A DNA stretch of 64,000 nucleotides, taken from assembly GCA_963669155.1 (NCBI GenBank), contig OZ022586.1:387501-451500 (forward strand), read 5' to 3'. Position numbers and translations under genes: made by a program. Below, in pieces: positions 54,480 to 64,000 of the stretch. Each line of letters starts with the position of its first letter. Position 1 is the stretch's first letter. Under the pieces are notes generated by a model that searched no databases, had not been told where the DNA came from, and saw nothing but the letters and a program-made list of their open reading frames with translations. The stretch is from Arbacia lixula. Its lineage: Eukaryota; Echinodermata; Echinoidea; Arbacioida; Arbaciidae.

Positions 54480-55430
54480 TATATCTATCCACCTGTCCCA
54501 TACCGCCCCTCCCCTTTTCGATCTCATTCTTCCACCCTTCTCCTCTCCTGTTATTTACTTTTCTTCATTCTGTTTTCCATGAACATCATATTCACCAGGC
54601 AACCAATATAATAAGCAGACGATTAGGAGCAAACATACATCACTCATCTCTCTGAGACTCAACATTCGTTCATGCAGTATAAATACATATATGTATGCAC
54701 CTTTCTATGTACCACCTATCTATATAACCATATATCCATCTCTCTATCTATATAATCTACCTATCGATTTGTCTTTCTATGAATATATTCATCCATCTAT
54801 CAATCTATCTTCATCACTGTTTATCTACCTACAGTATATCTGTATATCTGTATCTATGTTGTAATCATTTTCCACCTGTCACCCCTTGTCCCCTTGTTCG
54901 CTCCCCCTATTTCATCCTTCTCATGTCACCCTACTCTCTTGCTATTTCATTTCTCTCACTTACCAGGAACATAATGTTGACAAGGAAACCAACGTCTGGA
55001 GACGTCTACGAACAAACATTCATTATTCATGTCTCACATACATCACTCTCTATCTATTTATCCATCTATTTTACTATCTATCAATCTTTCCAAATAGCAT
55101 ATTTTTATATACATGTTTATATCAAAGTTTCCATATATTTTTTCTATTTATCCCTCTTATGTATATATAGCTATACACAATATATATCTTAATATCAATC
55201 GATCTATCTATCCATCTATCTATTTATCTAAATATCTACATCTGTCCACTCCTTTTCCGTTAACCCTCCTTCGTACACCCATCTCATCTCTTTCTCCTCT
55301 TTTTATCCTGTTTACCAGGCACATCATATTCACCAGGCAACCATGGCTTGGAGACGGATATGTGCAAACATATATCATTCATTTCTATCGACATTCCTTC
55401 ATGAACACTGATGAAGTATAAATACATTCC
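54480..55430 (+). repeat. Three diverged tandem units of about 370 bp
   Basis: Each unit has CACCTGTCC-type start, a C/T-rich part, then CAGGAACATCATATTCACCA-type sequence, GGAAACCAACG/GGCAACCA, GGAGACG, GCAAACAT and ATTCATTTC. Units begin near 54489, 54875 and 55247. Frames over them are not conserved between units, arguing against a gene. Confidence 0.75.
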
Positions 55431-55624
55431 ACTCAGCTATACCGCACAACGTTGTTCCAGGCTAACTATATATACCATTACTTTTCTCTTGCACTTGGCA
55501 TGCTTGGTGAGCTGCTATATGTAACTTCTCATTTATTGATTAAAATGAAGGCATGCATATATATCTATACCTCTGACATCACAAAACTCAGAGTCACGGA
55601 AAGTGCGATGGAAAGAATCATAAT

Positions 55625-55718
55625 ATCACTGTGAACATGGTCTTCTGTTACCCGGGCAAACTTTCAAAGGGACCCTTTTAAATTTTGTCCGCATAATAAG
55701 AGACCATGTTCATAGTGT
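55625..55718. repeat. Inverted-repeat element, GAACATGGTCT arms
   Basis: ATATCACTGTGAACATGGTCT on the left; AGACCATGTTCATAGTGTAA on the right; about 94 bp with a short internal spacer containing CCCGGGCAAACTTT. Confidence 0.75.
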
Positions 55719-55835
55719 AATATGAATCACAAGATAAGACGCCAAATGCGGCTAAAGTGGACGATATTATCTTTACCATGTGCATTATGATTTCATAATT
55801 ATCTGTTTGATAAAGATATGTAAAAAAAAAAAAAA

Positions 55836-55878
55836 ATTCACCGACACATGACTATTAAATAGTCATGTGTCGGTGAAT
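55836..55878. repeat. Perfect 43-bp palindrome after an A run
   Basis: ATTCACCGACACATGACTATT, one central A, then its exact reverse complement. No mismatch over the 21-bp arms. An A run of 14 precedes it. Confidence 0.95.
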
Positions 55879-57785
55879 TGTATTAGTATTAAACATTTTT
55901 GGAGCATTCACATATACACGTTTCAACAATCATTTCTTTTTTCTGTAGGCCTTCAACGATATAAAGCAATTAATATTGTCCTTCACCTAAAACAAGTCTC
56001 CCTCTCCCTCTGTTCAGGCATTCCGTCGAGCTTTTGTTCTATAATAATCATGTCTATTGACAGAGGACACGCGCATGCGCGTAACGATCAGAGTCTCGCT
56101 CCATTATACAGTACAGTTATTGCGGCGCACTATCGGTTTGAGAACGCTCTATCCTTCAATTCTTCTTCATTTCCAATCGGAATGATCGGTAATGTAAGTC
56201 GCATGTTTGATAAGCAGAGAGAATTTCATATCCGCCATTCATTGTCCATTAGTTCATCTGACATATTGACTCGCGCTCATTTGTTGGAAACGAACGCGGT
56301 CGAAAACCATGCAGAAAATTGAACTTCTGACATCGCGTTTATTTTACCTTCTACCGTGATAACAACAGAATGTAATTTACGGGAATTCCAAACTTGGTGC
56401 ATCATACGTATATTGAGAGCATGTGGAAGAAATGCGAAACGGGCAACTTTCAGAACCTTGAAAGAAATATCATCTTCAAGGTTTGAAAAAGGGGAGTTTT
56501 CAGACATTCTCATCAGCTGTGTAACAACTTTGAAAAGGGTGGAGCAGGCAACTTCTAAGACGTGGCATCTGATACTAATGAAGAACCTATGGATGTTTCG
56601 CGGGAGTTGCGTTAATTCAATAAAATCAAGTTTCGCGTAAGGCGCGTTCATCTTTGCTCTCGGCTCCTTATAGCTTGTATGATTTCGTCCAAATAATTGT
56701 TTTCAAACATTAAATCCTGAAAAGGAGAGTATTTAGGATTCCGAGTGAGCGTCTACGTCTTGGAAAATCATCGTAAGGAATCAGCTCTACTTCGAGGTAG
56801 AGGTTAAGAGAAATGGCAAACAGGTTAATCCTATGAACGCCGTGCTGCTCATTGCTTCATTCATGATGGCTACGATCAGGATGATGTTATCTAGGAAAGT
56901 GGTAAGTTGAAACTATCAGTATCTTTCATCAGCATTTGAATGATCAATAAAATCTTCTCCATCTGTACCAACGACAGAATTGTGATATATGGGCATATAC
57001 TATGGATGGCCAATTGTATCAAAATTTACAAATCGAAATACAGATGGAGGACGGACTCAAAAGAAAGACAAAGCAAAACGCATAATCAAGATCAGTTGAT
57101 CAGAGAAAAGACGTGTGTAAAATTGGACCACGGTCAGAGCATGTCAAAATTTAAAACTCGAAAAACAGACAAATGACGACCTAGAACAGAGAAAGGATGA
57201 ACTTGAAAGAAGAACAGAGCAAAGAACATAAAAACGATATTATAATATTACTGGCACATTCAGCTTCGCAGGAGGTGCACATCCAATTGCCTATAAAATC
57301 ATAGTTATTGCAGATTTAACATGCATTCTCCCTGCGCACATCTTTACTTCTATTGAATCGTTTAGAATGGGTTTTACAAAATTAATTTGTGATAAACGGG
57401 TTAGCTAATATACGAACAGACAGAACGACTACGCGACGACTGTTGTGCCATTTCTTAGACAAAACGAATCAAGTGACACTTTGACTTAATGTCGCAGTTT
57501 TCTCATTTACAAGAAAAGAAGCGTCGCGTTACCATGGTTACTTATGTTTGTCAGAGTAAGGCAGTAGCCCTGTACGGCCATACAAAACCACCAGTTGGCC
57601 AGAAACAAGTCCATTAGTACTGCAACGATCAACGTGATATCCTTAAGACTCAGTCTTCGCTGAGAGAAGATGTTGAGCCTTATTCTACGTAATCTATATT
57701 AATTTGGCAAAATGTTATACTTAAAGCCTGCAAAAATGACACACTACCTTTAACAGTGTATGTACAGTATATATGTGTTACGACT
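55879..57785. other. Non-coding or unrecognised stretch
   Basis: Less repetitive than its surroundings. The open frames at 55867-56322 (plus), 56277-56651 (minus, 124 codons) and 56940-57176 show no domain I recognise, no clear splice sites and ordinary composition. I call no gene. Confidence 0.35.
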
Positions 57786-57925
57786 ATGTGTGTATGTACG
57801 TATGTATGTATGTACGCATGTGTGTGATTTGTGCACTCATGTGTGCGTGTCTATGTGTGAGGGTGTATGTGTGTGTGCGTAAAGATATATATTGGGAGAG
57901 AAGGAGAGAGAGAGAAATGGAGAGA

Positions 57926-57965
<40 letters not shown>

Positions 57966-58080
57966 AGAGAGAGAGAGTGAAACACAAAGAGACAGAGAGA
58001 AAGAAAGATAGAGAGGGGGAGGGGAGAGAGAGGGGAGAGAGAGTGGAGAGAGAGAGGGAGAGGGGGTAGAAAGAGGAAGA
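57786..58080 (+). repeat. GTAT/GT and GA arrays
   Basis: GTAT units at 57790-57815, GT at 57840-57880, then GA with a G run (57956-57965). Confidence 0.95.
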
Positions 58081-58500
58081 CAGAAAAGGAAAAGGGAAAG
58101 TTAGTCCTTGGAATAAATCTCCTACAAATATGAAACTGATATCAATACATACAATATGCATCAAATGTCGATTCCGTAATATCAATATGATTAGGACGTA
58201 TAAGCAGATTATACTAATGCAGATAGGACAAAGCATCGAGTTCTTTGTGTAGGATTGTAGACGTAGCCTTGACTGGCTGTTAAAATATTTTTTGAGAGTA
58301 GAGTGGTTTTTTGGAGATTAGGAAGGGTAAGGTCGGATTAGGTTAATGGAAAATAATCAATCACAGGAATTCTGCTATGAAGGCTGATTGATTACTTCAA
58401 TCAGGTGGAAGGCCTATTCATATGAAGCATCCGGTGCCATTTTGTTTTGGCGCATACTCGTCGTAAAATGTCTAAATATAAAGTTTACATTGTACAATTT
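58081..58500. other. Non-coding stretch
   Basis: No exon. A hairpin-like pair GATTGATTACTTCAATCA (58385) is noted only as low complexity. Confidence 0.4.
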
Positions 58501-58514
58501 CGTATAGTCATGAC

Positions 58515-58703
58515 TGTATGCGTGTGCATGCGCGCGTGTGTGTGTGCGTGTGTGAGTGTGTGTGTGTGCGTGTGTGTGTGTGTGCGTGCGTGTGTGTGTG
58601 TGTGTGTGTGTGTGCGTGTGGGCGTGTGTGTTCGTATCTGTGTTTGTGTATGCATGTATGTATGTATGTATGTGTGATTTGGATGCGTGTTTATGTGTGG
58701 TTG

Positions 58704-58736
<33 letters not shown>

Positions 58737-58795
58737 GTCTGTGTTTGTGTGTTTGTTTGTTTGTTTGTTTGTGTGAGTGTGTGCGCGTGTGTAGA
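58515..58795 (+). repeat. GT, GTAT and GTTT arrays
   Basis: GT with GTGC variants to 58650, GTAT units at 58655-58735, GTTT units at 58750-58775. Alternating purine-pyrimidine. Confidence 0.95.
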
Positions 58796-59460
58796 AGGGC
58801 GTGGGGCGGGGGACGAGGATCACGTTTATTATTGAAACAAGGTCCATAATTCATTATAACTATAGCTCCAAATTCGGTGTTAATTATCATAGGAAAGAGG
58901 AGCTAGCCTAGAGTTTCAGGAATATAATCCCGTTACCATGGTCACGTCTTATATTTAACCTTCATCATGTAAGCTCACGGACGCTCTATTATGTTATTGA
59001 TGTGCCGTTGGTGCTCAAACAATCAACAGTCCAGGTGAATCAGGATTTGGGGTTTACATGGTTTAGGGGAAGGGAAGGTTGTGTGGGGGATGGGGTAGGG
59101 GAGGGGTAGGGGAGGGAAGGGGAGGGGATGGTGCAACCATGCTGGCCATACTGCGTCTTGAACCTACAAACCTGTCTACACTAGTCCACCTGTCTGAAAC
59201 TAATCAAAATGCATACCCTTCAGACTAGTTTGCAAGAAATTCATTATTTTGTAAAGAAATATCACCTTTTCTGTTTTCCTTGAAGTCGTCTTTATAAACA
59301 GTTTGACCGCAAACTGGCTTGTATTTCATTTAACATGGACACACGATTTTGTTAGACACAGACACACAGTGTCGATAAGGGATAGTGCTTTATCGGAATG
59401 TGAAGATATGATAGCATAGCCAGGGTATTGAATTATACTGTATTTCCATTGATAAAAAAC
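58796..59460. other. Non-coding stretch
   Basis: G-rich GGGGA tract at 59065-59130. No exon seen. Confidence 0.4.
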
Positions 59461-59564
59461 ATAGAGAGAAAATGGGAAAAGACATGGGGAGAGGAGAGAG
59501 CAGAGAAGGAGATAGGGAGAGAGAGAGATGGGGGGGGGGAGAGAGGGGGGAGAGAGAGAGAGGG

Positions 59565-59612
<48 letters not shown>

Positions 59613-59723
59613 AAGATAGAGAGAGAGAGACAGACAGGCAGACAGACAGAGAGAGAGGGAGAGACAGAGAGAGATACAGACAGACAGACAAACAGAGAGG
59701 AGAGAGAGGGAAGAGCAAGTGAG

Positions 59724-59769
<46 letters not shown>

Positions 59770-60022
59770 AGGGGGGGGGAGAGGGGGTGGAGAGAGGGGG
59801 GGAGGGGGGGGGGAGAGGGGGGTGGAGAGAGGGGGGGAGGAGTAAAAAAAAAGGGTGTGAGAGAGAGAAGTAGAGAGGGGAGGTGGAAGGGGGGACGAAA
59901 CGAGGGGTGAGAGAAAAAACGAAAAGAAAGAGAAGAAAAGGGGAAAACAGAAATAAAAAAAATGGGAGAGGGGGTGAGTGATCCAGCAATAGAGAGAGAG
60001 AGAGAGAGAAAGAGAGCGAGAT
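59461..60022 (+). repeat. GA and G-run purine array
   Basis: About 550 bases of purine-rich DNA: GA blocks (59570-59610, 59727-59762, 59990-60015), CAGA blocks (59628-59695), and a GGGGGG-rich part with a duplicated GAGAGGGGGGTGGAGAGAGG unit (59770-59840). Confidence 0.95.
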
Positions 60023-61595
60023 GTTGGTTGAATATTTGTTCATTGATCAGCGATAATGGTTAGCTGAATAGCTACACCTATCAATCATTCATGCTTCCAT
60101 CAAACTTAAATAGGCATAATCACGTATTTTTGGTAAAGGCTTATGGCCGAAATATCAAGTGAAATATAAATCTCTGGCGTGTTTATATGTTTGTCTTGTT
60201 GTTTATCTCTATCGCCAACGCAACCTTCTGATTTCTAATTATTACAGTCAAGGCTATGATGTGCCCTGTAGCAAAACTACTATTGGAGCAATACGTATTA
60301 CATAATTATGTAGATGAAACTATTTGAAGGTACTCTACATTTTTGTACCACTTTTGTTGTTATAATAGACAACGAATTTTACCTGTAGGCTAATGTACTG
60401 ACCAAAATCATTTTCAATCTACATTTCTCACTACATACAATTATGATAAGTGGGGGAACTACACGAGAGAGAGAGAGAGAGAGAGTGCATCTGCAATGCT
60501 CGTTAAGATACCCCTTTCGCATTTCAAATAAATATAATTTGTGGAAATACCACGAAAATAGAGGAAAATACTGCGTAGGAACTTCCATCACCATGCTCAC
60601 TATATTGGAAATGGAAAAGGTCTTTAAAGCGGAATTATATTGGTTTCTAGGGTTTTTAAATGAGTTTTGGACGGGTTGTCCCCAACTTGTCCGTAACCTA
60701 GCGGTTCCTGTAGCTTAGAGACCCAGAGACTGTCCTAGCATACGTCACGGCTCTACGCACCATAGTGATGCGTTGACGCAAGCCGCGAACCGCTGCCGCG
60801 CTGACCAACGCACTAACCAGTACAATACGGCATATGAATGCAGACCAGGGTCCCTACGAAGCTGGGTATTTCAAACTTAAACAAAGAATAGTCTTTCACT
60901 TTTCCTGATAAGGTTCGTGGAGCTATGAGTGTGAAATGCTCTAAAATATTTCGTTGGGATATATTGCTGCGCGGTACCTTTAAGATGAATATGATTATTT
61001 CTAAATGGCACCCACTGTGTATAGCCGCCCTTTTTGCTTAATTCGTTTTACCTAATATGCTTTTGTGGGAAACATTCTTATAAGCGATATCGAGAACCAA
61101 TTTTATGTCAAAATGATGCTTCTAAAACGGTACTGCTGTCGTCATGGTTACGGTAACTGGTTCTGATGCGAGCTTTTGTCATGTCTACCGTAGCTTGAGT
61201 TTATGTCGAATACAACACATGTATATTCATATTTAATTTCACCTTTGTTTGTAAATGGAAAGCAACCCTCAAGGTATGTGTCAGACCGAATGCAAGTTTT
61301 ATGTGAATTACATGTAAATAAGGTAAATATCGATTTTGGCTGTCTGGTATTGTGTCCGTTTTCATGGTGGTTTGAATTTCACAACCGACTGGCGAAATTC
61401 GTTTTTCCATTTTCATAATTGCCAAATTTCAGCTGAGGGAATGTGACATGATGTGAAACGCGAACAATAGTTGTGATATTGCATTTAGGTGAGGTGCCAT
61501 AACATGGACACTAATGCAGGGAATACACTTATACACGAATACAATAATGTGTGTATGCGCATTCATACAGCGGTGTACATAATAAAGTTTGTTTC
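60023..61595. other. Non-coding stretch
   Basis: No exon recognised. A short GA run at 60466-60486. CpG-containing sequence at 60715-60820. Confidence 0.4.
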
Positions 61596-62006
61596 TTAAA
61601 GGGATAGTTCACTCTGAAGGCTTCAATAAAAAGAGACACATAAAAGAAGCATATTACATATTAGTGAAGGTTTGATGAAAATACTTCAAAGGAAATGGAA
61701 GTTATGATCTCTTAAATTGTTAATTTTGTGACGTCACGCGCGAGTTGCTCTCCCATTGTTGTGAACATTTTGTTTCGGAAATGTGCATTTTCTCAAAGAA
61801 ATGTGCATCCTTTTACTTGTGCATTTAATACATCATTACAAATTTGTACATACATGACCGCCTCGCACGTGATGTCACAAAGTTGGAATTTCAAAAGATC
61901 ATAATTTTCTTATCATTCAACGGATTTTCGTCAAGCCTTCACTAAAATGTTTCTTTAATTTTGTTTATTGAAACCAACTCATCTGCAGGGTGAACTATCC
62001 CTTTAA
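61596..62006. mobile_element. MITE-like element, family G long copy
   Basis: Ends TTAAAGGGATAGTTCACTCTG and CAGGGTGAACTATCCCTTTAA form a strong terminal inverted repeat. The interior is also symmetrical (GACGTCACGCGCGAG versus CTCGCACGTGATGTCAC; AAGGTTTGATGAAAAT versus ATTTTCGTCAAGCCTT). About 410 bp, no ORF. TTAA at both ends could be a target duplication. Confidence 0.9.
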
Positions 62007-62470
62007 TGCACCCAAAGCCAAATGAGTATGTCCCACGATTCGAGCCACGATTGACTTCGGGACGCGAATCGATCGTGGGTTAATTGTGGTGATCCTAATC
62101 AGTTCTTATCAGATCTTGAAGTCAATCGTGACAATCGTGTTGATCATAAAAAATATTTGGAACGTTCGAAAATTTCCAACGATCAATTTGAATAATTGTC
62201 AATCGTGATCGTTGCATCAGATAGTTACGAGGCAGCAAATCGCATCTACTCACCCTTTATAGTCAGTTCAAACAAATGTTTTGCCAAATGTGTTTTAATG
62301 CCATTTTTTTCTCTGGTTATAAATATGCTAATAATTCAATATGGACTGGTCTTGAGGGAGATACAACATTTTATTGCCTGAAGTAGCATTGTATCATCGA
62401 GGACGAGGGCACTACGATCAATATTATTTATTAGACCTAGCGTGGATAAAACTCTCTGCAAGTCTGCGCT

Positions 62471-62612
62471 CTGGGGGGCATTTCATCAAAGGACTTGTCG
62501 GATATTTTATCCGACAAGTTTGCTCTCGGCCAATAAGATGCAAGCATTTCAGTAGCTTATAACAGTTTGTCCGATAAAACGTCCGACAAGTCCTTTGATG
62601 AAATGCCCCCAG
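62471..62612. mobile_element. MITE-like element, family H
   Basis: CTGGGGGGCATTTCATCAAA then GGACTTGTCGGA; right end TCCGACAAGTCC then TTTGATGAAATGCCCCCAG. Inner hairpins of GTCGGATA/TATCCGAC. About 140 bp. Design like 15031-15193. Confidence 0.9.
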
Positions 62613-62883
62613 GACTTCATGTACAAAAAGCAATGGCACTTTTCGCGAAGCTATCGATATCGTACGAAAACCAATGGCAATGTTCGCGATATGGTGATCG
62701 CGAGAGATTTGAAACAATTTCACTTTACATGTAGTGTATTGCCCGCTATTGTACACTTCTTTTCGGCCGCTTTTTCTTTGGCTTGTATAAAGAGGGGCAA
62801 TTAAATGTAAAAAATAACCTGGTTAAGATATCTGATACGAGTGATAATACATTATTCCTCCTTCTTTATGATTTATAATATAG

Positions 62884-62965
62884 CTGGCTCTTCTTTTACT
62901 CATCGGAGCTACATGTGGTATTGAACAACCAACCCAACTGGCAAACGCCACAGAATGTAGTGCTG
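62884..62965 (+). CDS. Candidate exon encoding a signal-peptide core
   Basis: Flanked by ATTTATAATATAG (acceptor) and GCTG|GTAAGG (donor). In phase 0 it reads LALLLLIGATCGIEQPTQLA then NATECSA, a hydrophobic core followed by a small-residue/Cys stretch and an N-glycosylation sequon (NAT), as in a secreted or membrane protein. It leaves in phase 1, the usual phase after a signal peptide. The start codon would be in an upstream exon not identified. Too short for certainty; could be chance. Confidence 0.35.
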
Positions 62966-63469
62966 GTAAGGAACCGGTCTTTATTTCAATTTGATTGAAA
63001 GAATTTGCCATTGTGATGATATGTATTATGTGTGATTGAGTTTTATGTGAAATGCTTTTCCTAGTTTCATTTGCTAAGATAGCCGAGGGAGGACCTAATA
63101 TATTTATTTTGACAGTGTTACGTTGGATAGCATTGTGCTCTCACAGCCGCTGACAGCCTCCAAAATTACATTGGATAAAAGAAAATGTCCCGCATGAGGG
63201 CGCGTATGTATTTGTATTAACCAATGGGTCTTGTCGTTCAAGCTACTTTCGTTTCCTCTTACCTAAAAAACATTGAAATAAACCTGTAATGATAGGCAGG
63301 CTTAAATGTAACCATGATAATCAAATTCCTAACATGCTAGCCGTAATTTTAAAATATTCATTCAAAACATTGACTGTTATTTTTGTTAGCTCAAACATTT
63401 TGTAAGATAGAGAGTCTGAAATGAAAGAGTCTACCTTCATTACATATGCACATGTCTTTATTGGAAGCC

Positions 63470-63815
63470 GGTATCAACTAGTCTCAGTTGGTGTGCGACT
63501 GCCAATCAGATCAGATCGCCAAAATTCCACCACCAATCTCGACCAAGCCCGATTTTTTTTACGTGACATCAATTTTCGCGTAGGTAGCCGAGCAAGGTAG
63601 ACCACCCCAACCATCCCGACCACTCCCGCCGAGCAAGCCAAACCAGTCTCTGAACGCTTGATCAGGCCTGATCGACTTAATCTGATCGGGTGCGGGAACC
63701 TCGCAATATGCAAAAAAAAGTAGGAAGTGATGACGTTTATATCCCCTTTATTTCTTAGCCGCGCCTCCAAGACAGAGCTGGACGCCTTGGTATTCCAGTA
63801 TTGACTCACTCACAG
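63470..63815 (+). promoter_or_regulatory. CpG-containing segment, possible promoter
   Basis: Higher GC and CpG than its surroundings (63590-63700), directly before a candidate exon. No TATA box or defined factor site. Contains GATCAGATC-like and CTGATCAGGC-like palindromic pieces (63505-63515, 63658-63690). Confidence 0.25.
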
Positions 63816-63844
63816 ATATGGGAGAGTCGGAGAACTTTACTCAG
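63816..63844 (+). CDS. Candidate short exon (MGESENFTQ)
   Basis: CACTCACAG is followed by ATATGGGAGAGTCGGAG and ends ACTCAG|GTAAGC, a good donor. As a first exon, ATG 63818 has G at -3 and +4. As an internal exon its two leading bases complete the phase-1 codon left by 62884-62965 (G|AT, Asp), giving a continuous frame with another sequon, NFT. Either reading is tentative. Confidence 0.3.
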
Positions 63845-63879
63845 GTAAGCCCCCTTGAAGATGGTTGATAATCTACATA

Positions 63880-63925
63880 TCTATCTATCTATCTATCCAT
63901 CTATCTATGTATCTATATCATATCC

Positions 63926-63966
<41 letters not shown>

Positions 63967-63985
63967 ACTAACTATCTATCTATCT
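63880..63985 (+). repeat. ATCT tetramer array
   Basis: ATCT units with ATCC and ATGT variants, reaching the window edge. Confidence 0.95.
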
Positions 63986-64000
63986 ATATTAAGCAAATAA

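Noticed and set aside
54369-55421. Several 80-137-codon frames in the ATCT region
   Set aside because: Frames differ between the three tandem units and consist of Ile/Tyr/Ser/Leu runs from ATCT repeats.
56277-56651. 124-codon minus-strand frame as a gene
   Set aside because: No recognised domain, no splice sites at its ends, and the overlapping plus-strand frame is nearly as long.
58414-58890. 158-codon Thr/His-rich frame (minus) and Cys/Val-rich frames (plus)
   Set aside because: GT/GTAT/GTTT arrays.
63474-63809. 111-codon minus-strand frame
   Set aside because: Composition and position fit a GC-rich 5' flank of the candidate exon at 63816; no domain seen.

Overview
This window is eukaryotic nuclear DNA. 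It has spliced genes with GT-AG introns, long AT-rich intergenic and intronic stretches, very dense microsatellites and many short inverted-repeat elements. The proteins (a stathmin, an HS3ST5-like heparan sulfate 3-O-sulfotransferase, a RasGEF protein) are animal proteins. The repeat style, with GGGATAGTTCAC, TCTATAAAGACCACC and GTTGCATAAAAC elements and abundant TACATGTA, points to a marine deuterostome, most likely an echinoderm. The organism is inferred; no sequence here proves it.

Layout: (1) 1-10255 is non-coding, with several MITE-like inverted-repeat elements; its right part probably holds the 3' UTR of the next gene. (2) 10258-11323, minus strand: the coding exon of an HS3ST5-like 3-O-sulfotransferase, behind a clear splice acceptor. 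(3) 11.6-16.6 kb is a repeat zone: a 240-bp foldback element, a decayed RTE-like retrotransposon interrupted by a MITE, and a 1-kb AATC-type array. (4) 16.59-21.2 kb, plus strand: a 5'-truncated non-LTR retrotransposon whose ORF2 (endonuclease, reverse transcriptase, RNase H) is uninterrupted over 1263 codons. (5) 26288-39814, plus strand: a four-exon stathmin gene encoding 149 aa. Its introns hold a 500-bp GGT array, a 900-bp polypyrimidine tract and tandem copies of the 3' half of exon 3. A long AT-rich 3' UTR candidate follows. (6) 46697-51262, minus strand: a two-exon gene for a 1039-aa protein with an N-terminal GARIN/FAM71-like domain and a C-terminal RasGEF catalytic domain split by an insertion of about 200 aa. 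(7) 51.3-64 kb is mostly microsatellite and minisatellite DNA and MITEs. Near its right edge are two small candidate exons that join in phase and could be the secretory 5' end of a gene continuing past the window.

The three genes are independent; there is no operon or pathway cluster. The sulfotransferase acts on heparan sulfate in the Golgi, stathmin binds tubulin in the cytosol, and the RasGEF protein is predicted to link a Rab2-binding-type domain to activation of a Ras-like GTPase. The most unusual items are the GARIN-RasGEF domain pairing, the phase-0 exon-3 copies in the stathmin intron, and the number of distinct inverted-repeat families.
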